64,000 nucleotides of DNA from NCBI GenBank assembly GCA_008363385.1, contig RHKY01000010.1, positions 62,001 to 126,000 on the forward strand, written 5' to 3'. Both the position numbers and the translations under genes were made by a program. The stretch is from Acidobacteriota bacterium. Its GTDB lineage: Bacteria > Acidobacteriota > Thermoanaerobaculia > UBA5066. Within the stretch, counting starts at the first letter, position 1. The number at the start of each line of letters is the position of its first letter. Below the pieces are notes generated by a model that searched no databases, was not told the origin of the DNA, and was given only the letters and a program-made list of their open reading frames with translations. Of the stretch, positions 18,636 to 27,058 are shown one piece after another.

Positions 18636-20276
18636 ATGGCCGAACCGTGCATCCGTCCGATCGCCGAGGTCGCCGCGTCCCTGGGGATTCCTCCCGACCG
18701 GCTCGTCCCGTACGGGGCCGACAAGGCCAAGCTCGCCCCCGGGGCGTTCGACCCGGCCTCGAGACGCGGCCGGCTCGTCCTCGTCTCGGCCATGACGCCG
18801 ACGGACGCCGGCGAGGGGAAGACCACGACGTCGATCGGCCTGGCGCAGGGGCTGGCGCGGCTCGGGGAGCGGGCCTGCCTGGCGCTGCGCGAGCCGTCGC
18901 TGGGGCCGACGTTCGGGATGAAGGGAGGGGCGACCGGCGGCGGGAAGGCCCGCCTCGTCCCCTCCGACGACGTCAACCTCCACTTCACCGGCGACTTCCA
19001 CGCCGTGACGGCGGCGCACAACCTGCTGGCCGCGATGCTGGACAACCACGTCCACCACGGAAACGCCCTCGGGATCGACCCGCGGCGGGTCTTCTGGCGG
19101 CGCGTCCTGGACGTCAACGACCGCTCGCTCCGGCACGTCGTCATCGGACTGGGCGGCGTCCTCGAGGGGGTCCCGCGGGAGACCGGCTTCGACATCACGC
19201 CGGCCTCGGAGGTGATGGCGGCGCTCTGCCTGGCCGAGGACGCCGAGGACTTGAGGCGTCGCCTCTCGCGCGTCGTCGTCGCGCTGACGTTCGACAGGCG
19301 GCCGGTGACGGCCGCGGACCTGAAGGCGACCGGGGCGATGCTGGCGCTCCTGAAGGACGCGCTCCTCCCCAACCTCGTCCAGACGGGAGAGGGGGTCCCG
19401 GCCCTCGTCCACGGCGGTCCGTTCGCGAACATCGCCCACGGCTGCAGCTCGGTCATCGCCACGAAGGCGGCGCTCGCGACGGCCGACTGGGCGGTCACCG
19501 AAGCCGGCTTCGGGTTCGACCTCGGCGCCGAGAAGTTCTTCGACATCAAGTGCGTCTCGGCCGGCCTCGACACGGCCGCCGTCGTCCTCGTCGCCACGGT
19601 GCGGGCGCTGAAGAGGCACGGCGGCGTCGGGAAGGACGCCCTCGGGGCGCCGGACCCGGCGGCGGTCGAGCGCGGCCTGTCGAACCTCGCCAAGCACGTC
19701 GAGAGCATCCGGGATTTCGGCGAGACGCCGGTCGTGGCGCTGAACCGCTTCGCCTCGGACGCCGGGGACGAGGTCGACGTCGTCCGGCGCGCCTCCGAGG
19801 GATGGGGCGCGCCGTTCGCCGTGACCGACGCCTTCGCGCGCGGCGGCGAGGGGGCGACGGAGCTGGCGGAGGCGGTCCTGGCGCACGCCGAGAAGCGCTC
19901 CCGCCCGTTCCGGCCGCTCTACGACTGGAAGGCCCCGGTGAAGGAGAAGATGGCGGCCATCGCCCGGCACATGTACGGCGCCCACGACGTGGCGTACACG
20001 AGGGAGGCCGAGCGGGACCTCGCCGAGGTGCGGCGGCTGGGGCACGAGGGGCTCCCGCTCTGCGTCGCCAAGACGCAGATGTCGCTCTCGGACGACCCGA
20101 AGCTCGTGGGCCGGCCCGCCGACTTCCACGTCACCGTCCGCGGCGTCCTCCTGGCGGCGGGGGCGGGCTACCTCGTCCCGCTCCTCGGCGACATCCTCCG
20201 GATGCCCGGGCTCCCCGCCTCGCCTCAGGCCGAGCGGATCGACCTGGTGGACGGGAAGATCGTCGGCATTCACTGA
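18636..20276 (+). CDS. fhs: formate--tetrahydrofolate ligase
   Basis: 546 aa, close to the usual 550-560. It catalyses formate + THF + ATP to 10-formyl-THF in one-carbon metabolism. The P-loop TPTDAGEGKTTT is at residues 54-65, followed by GPTFGMKGGATGGG and the conserved NLHFTGDFHAV. ATG 18636 is preferred over an upstream TTG (18606) because GGAGGAGG sits directly before it. No other folate genes are adjacent, so it probably supplies formyl-THF for purine synthesis or interconverts formate from amino acid breakdown; acetogenesis cannot be inferred. Confidence 0.97.
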   Translation: MAEPCIRPIAEVAASLGIPPDRLVPYGADKAKLAPGAFDPASRRGRLVLVSAMTPTDAGEGKTTTSIGLAQGLARLGERACLALREPSLGPTFGMKGGATGGGKARLVPSDDVNLHFTGDFHAVTAAHNLLAAMLDNHVHHGNALGIDPRRVFWRRVLDVNDRSLRHVVIGLGGVLEGVPRETGFDITPASEVMAALCLAEDAEDLRRRLSRVVVALTFDRRPVTAADLKATGAMLALLKDALLPNLVQTGEGVPALVHGGPFANIAHGCSSVIATKAALATADWAVTEAGFGFDLGAEKFFDIKCVSAGLDTAAVVLVATVRALKRHGGVGKDALGAPDPAAVERGLSNLAKHVESIRDFGETPVVALNRFASDAGDEVDVVRRASEGWGAPFAVTDAFARGGEGATELAEAVLAHAEKRSRPFRPLYDWKAPVKEKMAAIARHMYGAHDVAYTREAERDLAEVRRLGHEGLPLCVAKTQMSLSDDPKLVGRPADFHVTVRGVLLAAGAGYLVPLLGDILRMPGLPASPQAERIDLVDGKIVGIH

Positions 20277-20283
20277 AGTTCCC

Positions 20284-20308
20284 TGGAAACCCGTCTTGCG
20301 GGTTTCCA
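20284..20308. terminator. hairpin after fhs
   Basis: Perfect 10-bp stem with a 5-nt loop starting 8 nt after the fhs stop; no T-run. Its right arm is also the start of the first direct repeat. Confidence 0.6.
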
Positions 20309-20342
20309 GACCTTCCGCTCGGCCGCTGCGCGGCCTGCGCCC
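20299..20342. repeat. 44-bp direct repeat, copy 1
   Basis: Repeated 71 bp downstream with one mismatch, between the convergent fhs and decarboxylase genes. It begins with the right arm of the fhs terminator hairpin. Confidence 0.75.
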
Positions 20343-20369
20343 CCCACGATCCAGCGGCGGCGCGCGGAG

Positions 20370-20413
20370 CGGGTTTCCAGACCTTCCGCTCGGCCGCTGC
20401 GCCGCCTGCGCCC
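20370..20413. repeat. 44-bp direct repeat, copy 2
   Basis: Second copy of the repeat at 20299-20342 (43 of 44 bases identical). It lacks the left hairpin arm, so it looks like a duplicated piece of terminator region. Confidence 0.75.
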
Positions 20414-20434
20414 GCGTGCCGCCGGAGCGAGCGG

Positions 20435-21907
20435 TCAGGCGGGGCGCTCGCGCTCCAGCTCGCGGCCGAGCCGGAGGGTCTCGTGGCAGAGGAGGGCGAG
20501 GTCCTCGTCGCGGGTCCGGTGGTTCGTGATGCAGGCGCGCAGCGCGTACCGGCCGTGGACCGTCGCGTACGAGGGGGCCACGACGCCCCCCTCGTGGAGC
20601 CTCAGGAGGAGCTCGCGGTTGAGCGCGTCGAGCGCCTCCTCGCTCGCGAGCCCGCCCCGGTACCGGAAGCAGACGACGTTCAGGGCGACCGGGGCCAGGA
20701 GCTCGAGGCACGGCTCGGCCTTCACGCGCTCGCCGAGGGCGCGGGCCTGTTCCACGTTCCGCCGGATGATCCGCCCGAACCGCGGGGCCCCGTGCTCCTT
20801 CAGCGCCATCCAGGCCTTCAGCGCGCGGAACCCGCGGGAGAGTTCGACCCCGTAGTCGCTGAACCAGAGCTCGCCCCCCGCGATCCCGCGCGCCGTGTGC
20901 TCGAGGTAGTCGGGCGTCAGGGCGAAGGCGCGCCGGTGGAGGTCCGGGTGCCTCACGAGCGCGCAGCCGATCTCGTAGGGGAGGAACATCCACTTGTGCA
21001 TGTCGAACGCGAGCGAGTCCGCGCGTTCCATGCCGGAGACGAGCGGCCTCAGCTCGGGCGAGAGGGCCGCCAGCGCGCCGAAGGCGCCGTCGACGTGGAA
21101 CCAGAGCCCCTCGGCCTCGCAGAGGTCGGCCAGCGCGCCGAGGGGGTCGATCGCCCCCGTGGCGACCGTCCCGGCGCAGCCGACGACGAGGAAGGGGGCG
21201 TTCCCCGCCGCCCGGTCGGCCGCGACGGCGGACGCCAGCGCCCCGAGGTCGATCCTGCCGTCCGGGAGGGCCGGCACCTCCCGCAGCGCGGCGCGGCCCA
21301 GGCCGAGGAGCTCCATCGCCTTCGGCACAGAGCTGTGGACCTCCCGCGAGGCGTAGCCGACGAGCCTTCGCCGCCCGGCCTCGACGCCGTCCCGCCGCAG
21401 GTCGTAGCCGGCCCGCGCGTTGCGGGCGACGGTCATCCCGACGAGGTTCGCCATCGAGCCGCCGCTGACGAGGATCCCCGAGGCCTCGCCCGGGTAGCCG
21501 AGCATCTCCTTGCACCAGTCGACGACCTGGCGCTCCACGAGGGCGCCGGCCTGCGCGCCGCCCCCCTGGTTCAGGTTCATCCCGGCGGCGAGCATCTCGG
21601 CGAGCATCGCCCCGGGAGTCCCGGTCCCCATCACCCAGCCCCAGAACCGCGGGTGGACGTTGCCGGTCGGGTAGGGGAGGACCCTCTCCCGGAACTCCTC
21701 GTACACCGCCGCCGCGGGCGTCGGGGAGGCGGGGAGGGGCTCGCGGAAGGAGGCGGCGACCTCCGCGGGGATGCCCTGCCAGACGGGCCGGTCGCGGACG
21801 GTCCGGAGCCAGTCGAGCATCTCGTCCACCATCCGGTGCCCGAGCCTCCGGTATTCCTCCCAGTCGGAAGGGTCCAGCGTCTCCCCGATCGGGTCGCGTC
21901 CGTCCAT
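20435..21907 (-). CDS. group II PLP-dependent amino acid decarboxylase (aromatic-L-amino-acid type)
   Basis: 490 aa, the size of aromatic amino acid/DOPA decarboxylases. PLP residues are readable: Lys305 (FDMHKWMF) forms the Schiff base, Asp273 (HVDGAFG) contacts the pyridine N and His191 (REVHSSVPK) stacks on the ring. VHPRFWGWVMGTGTPGA matches the substrate-side N-terminal motif of the AADC/tryptophan decarboxylase branch. The product would be an arylalkylamine (tyramine, tryptamine or similar); exact substrate is not determinable. GGAGG precedes the ATG. Divergent from the prolyl oligopeptidase gene; other aromatic amino acid enzymes lie 8 kb away. Confidence 0.9.
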   Translation of the reverse strand: MDGRDPIGETLDPSDWEEYRRLGHRMVDEMLDWLRTVRDRPVWQGIPAEVAASFREPLPASPTPAAAVYEEFRERVLPYPTGNVHPRFWGWVMGTGTPGAMLAEMLAAGMNLNQGGGAQAGALVERQVVDWCKEMLGYPGEASGILVSGGSMANLVGMTVARNARAGYDLRRDGVEAGRRRLVGYASREVHSSVPKAMELLGLGRAALREVPALPDGRIDLGALASAVAADRAAGNAPFLVVGCAGTVATGAIDPLGALADLCEAEGLWFHVDGAFGALAALSPELRPLVSGMERADSLAFDMHKWMFLPYEIGCALVRHPDLHRRAFALTPDYLEHTARGIAGGELWFSDYGVELSRGFRALKAWMALKEHGAPRFGRIIRRNVEQARALGERVKAEPCLELLAPVALNVVCFRYRGGLASEEALDALNRELLLRLHEGGVVAPSYATVHGRYALRACITNHRTRDEDLALLCHETLRLGRELERERPA

Positions 21908-21924
21908 GGCGGTCCTCCGCGACG

Positions 21925-21930
21925 ATTCTC
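21925..21930 (-). promoter_or_regulatory. candidate -10 box for the decarboxylase
   Basis: GAGAAT on the minus strand, 17 nt before the start, in the 101-bp divergent spacer with the oligopeptidase gene, whose own candidate is TAACAT at 21981-21986. Confidence 0.3.
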
Positions 21931-22008
21931 GCGACCTCGTCTCGAATCCGCCACGGGAAAGCGGACCGGCGCGTCCGCCGTAACATCCCCCTCCGAACGG
22001 AGGCTCGC

Positions 22009-24087
22009 ATGAAGAGACTGCTCGTTGCCCTGGGAGTCGCGGCGGCGCTCGCCGCCGGTCCGGTCGCCGCCGAGGAGCCCGACGACCCCTTCGCCTGGCT
22101 GGAGGAGGTCCAGGGAGAGAAGGCCCTGGCCTGGGTCGCGCAGCAGAACGCGAAGTCGACGAAGCTCCTCGAGGCCCGCAAGGAGTTCCAGCCGATCTAC
22201 GAGCGGACGCTCCAGATCCTGGACTCCAAGGACAAGATCCCGTTCCCCGAGCTCCACGGCGAGACGGTCTACAACTTCTGGCGCGACGAGGCGCACGAGC
22301 GGGGGATCTGGCGGCGGACGTCGCTCGCCTCGTACCGGACGGCCAGCCCCGAGTGGGAGACGGTCCTCGACGTCGACGCGCTGGCCAAGGAGGAGGGGAA
22401 GGCCTGGGTCTTCCACGGCGCCGATTGCCTGCCGCCGGCCTACGTCCGCTGCATGGTCAGCCTCTCGCCCGGGGGCTCGGACGCCTCCGTCCAGCGCGAG
22501 TTCGACACGGGGACGAAGCGGTTCGTGCCCGGCGGGTTCTCCCTGCCGGAGGCCAAGTCGCGCGTGGCGTGGCGGGACGAGGAGACGCTCTGGGTCGGGA
22601 CGGACTTCGGCCCGGGCTCCCTGACCTCCTCCGGATACCCCCGCGTCGTCAAGCTGTGGAAGCGGGGGACGCCGCTCTCGGAGGCCCGGACGGTCTTCGA
22701 GGGCGGGACCGCGGACGTCTCCTCGTCGGGGTACAGCCTGATCCTCCCGGACGGCCGGTACGACGTCGTCACGCGGACGCCGGCCTTCTACCGGCACGAG
22801 TCCTTCCTCTACCTGGGCGACAGGCTGGTGAAGCTGGACGTGCCGGAGGACTCGCAGCCGCGCGGGTTCTTCCGGGACCGGCTCCTGCTCTCCCTCCGGA
22901 GCGACTGGGCGGTCGGCGGCGCGACCTACCGGGCGGGCTCGCTCCTCGCGGTCTCCGTCGACGACCTGCTCCGCGGCGTCCGCCGGATGGACGTGCTTTT
23001 CGAGCCGGGCGAGCGCGTCTCCCTGGCCGCCGTCGACCGGACGCAGGACCGCGTCCTCGTCCAGACGCTCGACAACGTCCGCAGCCGGATGGCGGCGCTG
23101 TCGCTCGTGGACGGCGCGTGGGTGCGGACCGAGATCCCGACGCCGGGGGTCGGGACGGCGTCGTTCTCGGCCACGAGCGAGCGGACGAACGCCTTCTTCT
23201 TCACCTACCAGGACTTCACGACGCCCGCCTCGCTCTGGCTCGCCGACGGCTCCGCCCCGGCGGCGAAGGTCAAGTCGATGCCCGCCTTCTTCGACGCCAC
23301 GGGGATGAAGACGGAGCAGTACGAGGCGGCCTCCAAGGACGGGACGAAGATCCCGTACTTCGTCGTCACCCCGAAGGGGTTCGTGGCGAACGGGAAGGCC
23401 CCGACGCTCCTGTACGCCTACGGCGGCTTCGAGGCGTCGATGGTCCCGCGCTACAGCGGCACGCTCGGGCCTGCCTGGCTCTCCCGCGGCGGCGTCTACG
23501 TCCTGGCCAACATCCGCGGCGGCGGCGAGTTCGGCCCGGCCTGGCACAAGGCCGCCGTCAAGGAGCTCCACTTCCGCAACTTCGAGGACTTCTCCGCGGT
23601 CGCCCAGGACCTGGTCGCGCGGAAGATCACCTCCCCCCGCCACCTCGGGATCATGGGCGGGTCGCAGGGAGGGCTCCTCGTCGGCGGGACCTTCACGCTC
23701 TACCCGGAGCTCTTCCGGGCCGTCGTGGCGCAGGTGCCGCTCGCCGACATGCGCCGGTACAGCAAGCTGCTGGCGGGCGCGAGCTGGATGGCCGAGTACG
23801 GGGACCCCGACAAGCCCGAGGAGTGGGCGTACATCCAGAAGTGGTCGCCGTACCACCTGCTGAAGGCCGACGCGAAGTACCCGACGCCGTTCTACTGGAC
23901 GAACACGAAGGACGACCGCGTCCACCCCGCCCACGCCCGGAAGATGGTGGCCAGGATGGAGGCGCAGGGGCACCCCGTCTACTACTTCGAGAACACCGAG
24001 GGGGGCCACGGGAGCGGCGCCGTGAACAAGCAGACGGCGCGGGTCACGGCGCTCCAGTACGCCTACCTCTGGATGATGCTGCGCTGA
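22009..24087 (+). CDS. prolyl oligopeptidase family protease (S9A), exported
   Basis: 692 aa. A signal peptide covers 1-21, then DDPFAWLEEVQGEKALAWV, the hallmark start of S9A enzymes. A seven-bladed propeller spans about 70-390. The alpha/beta hydrolase domain carries Ser552 (GGSQGG), Asp635 (TKDDRVHP, followed by Arg637) and His667 (GGHGSG). It cleaves short peptides, typically after Pro, in the periplasm. GGAGG lies 5 nt before the ATG. It fits the set of exported peptidases in this window. Confidence 0.93.
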   Translation: MKRLLVALGVAAALAAGPVAAEEPDDPFAWLEEVQGEKALAWVAQQNAKSTKLLEARKEFQPIYERTLQILDSKDKIPFPELHGETVYNFWRDEAHERGIWRRTSLASYRTASPEWETVLDVDALAKEEGKAWVFHGADCLPPAYVRCMVSLSPGGSDASVQREFDTGTKRFVPGGFSLPEAKSRVAWRDEETLWVGTDFGPGSLTSSGYPRVVKLWKRGTPLSEARTVFEGGTADVSSSGYSLILPDGRYDVVTRTPAFYRHESFLYLGDRLVKLDVPEDSQPRGFFRDRLLLSLRSDWAVGGATYRAGSLLAVSVDDLLRGVRRMDVLFEPGERVSLAAVDRTQDRVLVQTLDNVRSRMAALSLVDGAWVRTEIPTPGVGTASFSATSERTNAFFFTYQDFTTPASLWLADGSAPAAKVKSMPAFFDATGMKTEQYEAASKDGTKIPYFVVTPKGFVANGKAPTLLYAYGGFEASMVPRYSGTLGPAWLSRGGVYVLANIRGGGEFGPAWHKAAVKELHFRNFEDFSAVAQDLVARKITSPRHLGIMGGSQGGLLVGGTFTLYPELFRAVVAQVPLADMRRYSKLLAGASWMAEYGDPDKPEEWAYIQKWSPYHLLKADAKYPTPFYWTNTKDDRVHPAHARKMVARMEAQGHPVYYFENTEGGHGSGAVNKQTARVTALQYAYLWMMLR

Positions 24088-24125
24088 GGGCCGGCGGCGG
24101 GCCCGGCGAGGGCCGGGGGACGGGA

Positions 24126-24131
24126 TAGGAT
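24126..24131 (+). promoter_or_regulatory. candidate -10 box for the HEAT-repeat gene
   Basis: TAGGAT 43 nt before the ATG at 24175; a strong TAGGAGG ribosome site is also present 6 nt before that ATG. Confidence 0.3.
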
Positions 24132-24174
24132 CGCGGCACAACCGGAAGCTCACCCCGGTCCGTAGGAGGCTGCG

Positions 24175-25110
24175 ATGTCCCGTCCCCTCGTCCCGGCCCT
24201 CTGCCTCTTCCTCCTCGCCCCGGCCGCCCTCGCCCAGAGGGCCTCGAAGGGGGTGCCGGAGCTGCGGGAGCAGCTCGACGCCTCCCGCTCGACGGACCGC
24301 GCCAGCGCGGCGCGGGCTCTCGGCCACAAGGGGGAGGCCGCGCTCCCCGCCGTGCCGCGGCTCGTCGAGCTCCTCGAGAAGGACTACGAGAACGACACCC
24401 GCGTGGCGGCCGCCGAGGCCCTCGGCAACATCGGCCCGAGGTGCGCCAAGACCGCGCTGCCGGCGCTGATGAAGGCGGCGAAGGAAGACGAGTGGCCGAA
24501 GGTCCGCTCCGCCTCTCTCACGGCCCTGGGAGAGATGCGGGAGGCGGGGAAGCCGGCGATCCCGCTCCTGAGGGAGTCGCTGAGGGACCCGGACGGGTTC
24601 ATCGCGCAGGCCGCCCGGAACGCCCTCTTCCGCGTCGAGCCGAACGCGAAGGAGGAGGTCGCCGCGATCGAGGACGCCTCTCGCCCGAAGCAGAAGGGGA
24701 GCCTCTTCGACGACCTCTCGCAGCTGAAGGCCGTCCTGCCGGCGAAGACCCCGGTCGTCTACGAGCTGGCGATCTACCCCGGCTTCGCCTTCGCCACGAC
24801 CGAGTGCGACCTGACCTCGACCGACCGGTGCCGGTTCAAGTACGAGGGGGGAGCGGTCACCGGGCCGGACGAGGGGTCGAGCGACGACTGCGACGAGACG
24901 ATCGCGCTCGCCAAGGTCGACTTCTCGATCGTCCCCTCGCTCGTCCAGAAGGCGCCGGGGCTCCTCGGCAAGTCCTCGGGGACGGTCGACGTCGTCCAGC
25001 TGAGCCCCGGCGTCTTCTGCAAGTCCCACCGCTGGATCGTCAGCGTCAAGGACGCCGGGATCGTCCAGTTCAAGCTGAACGGCAAGGTCGACGACGTCAT
25101 GAAGCTCTAG
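24175..25110 (+). CDS. secreted HEAT-repeat protein
   Basis: 311 aa. A signal peptide (1-20, ending LAQ) precedes four HEAT-like repeats at about 30-160: DRASAARALGHKG, DTRVAAAEALGNIG, VRSASLTALGEMR and IAQAARNALFRV. These form an alpha-solenoid usually used for protein binding. The C-terminal 150 residues are of unknown type, with Cys pairs (TECDLTSTDRC and DDCDE) that may form disulfides. It was probably the neighbour of the SGNH-like gene before the insertion that begins 12 bp after its stop. Role unknown. Confidence 0.82.
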   Translation: MSRPLVPALCLFLLAPAALAQRASKGVPELREQLDASRSTDRASAARALGHKGEAALPAVPRLVELLEKDYENDTRVAAAEALGNIGPRCAKTALPALMKAAKEDEWPKVRSASLTALGEMREAGKPAIPLLRESLRDPDGFIAQAARNALFRVEPNAKEEVAAIEDASRPKQKGSLFDDLSQLKAVLPAKTPVVYELAIYPGFAFATTECDLTSTDRCRFKYEGGAVTGPDEGSSDDCDETIALAKVDFSIVPSLVQKAPGLLGKSSGTVDVVQLSPGVFCKSHRWIVSVKDAGIVQFKLNGKVDDVMKL

Positions 25111-25122
25111 CGAGGTCTCGCT

Positions 25123-25162
25123 CGGGCGGGGTCCTCAGCGCCAGTAGCCGTTCACGTCCAGG
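25123..25162. repeat. 40-bp direct repeat, left copy (att-like)
   Basis: Identical over 40 bp to 27019-27058, 1,896 bp away. It contains the last codons (LDVNGYWR) and stop of the SGNH-like gene plus 11 bp beyond. Here it is a bare fragment with no gene attached. Confidence 0.9.
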
Positions 25163-26098
25163 CGACCCGGCAAGGTCCTGCTCGTCTGGCCAGGGCGTGG
25201 CGGCTCGCCTCTCCTCCTCTCGCGAGCGCCCGCGAGGCGCTCGGGGACGGAGCACACATGCTCGTCCTCCGCTCGGCCCGTCGGAGGCCGACTTCGAGTC
25301 CCTCCTGCGCCTCTACCTCCGGCACCTCAGCCCAGGCGGGACGCCCGTCCTCTCCGGAATTCGGCCCGGGCACGCCGCGACGGCGAGCTTCCATGCCCAC
25401 TCGGCGCGCGATCGCCTTCCCGCTCCTCCCCGCGTGCGATCCCGGGAGCCCCGGCCTCCTCGAAACCTGAGCCGCGCCTCGTCCGAGGCCGTGTCCGGCT
25501 CCCTGGACCGACTCACCCGTTCGGGGGATGATGGCGACCAGCCGATCGCATAGTCTGTTCCCAGGACTCCTCCCGAAACCGAGAAACTAGCCCGGCCCGA
25601 GAACCCGGCATGCGCGGCATCGAGGACGCGGCTTGGGGCGTAGAGGTCCCGCCTCTCCCGCCACATCATGGCGACCCGACCAACGGCCGGCATTCGCCGA
25701 TGTCGTCCGAAGCACGCGGAGCGCCGGCAATCCCGCAGCTCCGTCCCAGGACCGAGCCCGCCCCCTCTTTCACCCCGGGGTTCGGCCGCCACGCCGCACA
25801 CAGCACCGCTGAAGGCGACGGGCCGCTACCGTCGCCCGAGCATGCGGCCTGCGATTCGACCGGGTGGCCCCGGCACCATGGTCTTCGCGCCCTTGCCGAC
25901 CTTCATCCCGCTGATCCCGTCCCCTCCGCTCTTGGCCTTGGCGAAGCTCAACGGCGACGACCGTGGGAGCTTCTGGTGTCCTGTCGACCGCTAGCCATCC
26001 TTCAGCCTGCGCGTCCCGGTGCGAGCGCGTTGTTGAGTCCTTGTCCTCGACCCAGAAGGCGATGTTCCAACAGGTTGACTGACAACCGCGAAGAGGAG
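25163..26098. other. non-coding part of a lower-GC insert
   Basis: About 940 bp with no convincing gene on either strand. Short frames lack start signals and codon bias. The frame around 25275-25325 reads PSEADFESLLRLYLRHL and may be a decayed coding remnant. Base composition becomes visibly less GC-rich from about 25500. A TAGTCT hexamer at 25551-25556 is the only promoter-like site. No tRNA, terminal inverted repeats or integrase were found. Confidence 0.5.
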
Positions 26099-26827
26099 AT
26101 GGCCGTGTACGACCTGCTCTACCACTACCTGGTCACGAATCAGGGCATGCCGTTGGGTCAGCAGTTCCGAACAAGATGGAAGAACTGGGAGAAGGCGTGG
26201 TCCGACCGGGTCGATCCGCCAACGCAGCCTCCGGCAGACCGGAATCATGTCTACCAGCTGCTGGTCAGCTCACCCGAGGGCCAACCGGCGAACACCCAGC
26301 TCAGCCGCATCCCATGGAACCAGTTGGGATACGGGTGGCAAACGGCGCTGGGCCCCGCGAAGAGCAGCAAGAGCTGCAGCGAAGTGCTCCGGTTCTTCTT
26401 CGACAGGTACATGAAGCTGGATAGCCCCAGCCGATACTCCCTTCTGAAGCACAACGGCAACGACTTCGACAAGACGAGAGTCGAGAGAGCCTGCGACATG
26501 CTGGCCGAGAGGCTGAGGCAGAACAACCCCACCAGCATCGCCATCTGCTGGCCGACCACATCAAACAGGAGTCAGAGGCTGGACCCCGAGTACATCAAAC
26601 AAAACGGCTGGCCCCACGTTCTCGGCATCGTTGCTTGCGATAGCAGCAAGAGGAAGTTCCTCGCGCTCGAGCCGTGGCCTGGGAACGCCACCGGCGCGGA
26701 CTACCGCTCCTGCCGAACTTCGTTTCTCGCTGAAATCCAGTTCAATGCCGCGAAAGGAGTGTTGGAATACACGAATGGCGTATCCGCGGTGAAGGGTTCC
26801 TGCGTTCTGGTCGTCAACGCTTTCTGA
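26099..26827 (+). CDS. unknown protein on a lower-GC insert, possibly papain/C39-like
   Basis: 242 aa, not recognised. Codon use (AGA, ACA, TCA, AAT, AAC-rich) and GC content differ clearly from all neighbours. GAGGAG touches the ATG at 26099, so a GTG two codons later (26105, 6 nt spacing) may be the real start. No signal peptide or membrane helix is evident. Six Cys are present (for example KSCSEVL, AICWP, ACDSS, RSCRTS). The segment WPHVLGIVACDSSKRKFLAL followed by EPWPG resembles the His-containing strand of papain-like or C39-like folds (H-x-V-G-Y-D...PW). That reading, with a Cys such as that in KSCSE as nucleophile, is a weak guess. Likely horizontally acquired. Confidence 0.65.
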   Translation: MAVYDLLYHYLVTNQGMPLGQQFRTRWKNWEKAWSDRVDPPTQPPADRNHVYQLLVSSPEGQPANTQLSRIPWNQLGYGWQTALGPAKSSKSCSEVLRFFFDRYMKLDSPSRYSLLKHNGNDFDKTRVERACDMLAERLRQNNPTSIAICWPTTSNRSQRLDPEYIKQNGWPHVLGIVACDSSKRKFLALEPWPGNATGADYRSCRTSFLAEIQFNAAKGVLEYTNGVSAVKGSCVLVVNAF

Positions 26828-26844
26828 CCGCAAGGGTGTGACGA

Positions 26845-26869
26845 ACTCCGTCCTTCCGGACCTCGGAGT
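26845..26869. terminator. imperfect hairpin after the insert gene
   Basis: Two-part stem (26845-26853 with 26858-26869, 3-nt bulge) 18 nt after the stop; no T-run. It is followed by a tandem 13-bp repeat (26865-26877, 26879-26891). Confidence 0.35.
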
Positions 26870-27018
26870 GATCGTCGTGGAGTGATCGTCGGTCGTCGGC
26901 ACCCTGGAGGCGGCGATGGGCAAGCGCGGGGCGAGGCGGCCGGCGACGGGAGGAGCTCCGCGGGGAGGGGGACGCTGCCGCGGACACGGAAGCCCTCCGG
27001 GTCGGATCCGCCCGGTGG

Positions 27019-27058
27019 CGGGCGGGGTCCTCAGCGCCAGTAGCCGTTCACGTCCAGG
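27019..27058. repeat. 40-bp direct repeat, right copy (within the SGNH-like gene 3' end)
   Basis: The intact copy: it covers the last nine codons and stop of the SGNH-like gene and 12 bp downstream. With 25123-25162 it brackets the lower-GC insert. Confidence 0.9.

Noticed and set aside
25258-25553. Small coding frames in the left half of the insert
   Set aside because: No ribosome site, no sustained codon bias and no recognisable product; at most a decayed remnant.
25163-27018. Insertion sequence or transposon
   Set aside because: No transposase, no terminal inverted repeats, and the direct repeat is 40 bp of gene end rather than a short target duplication.
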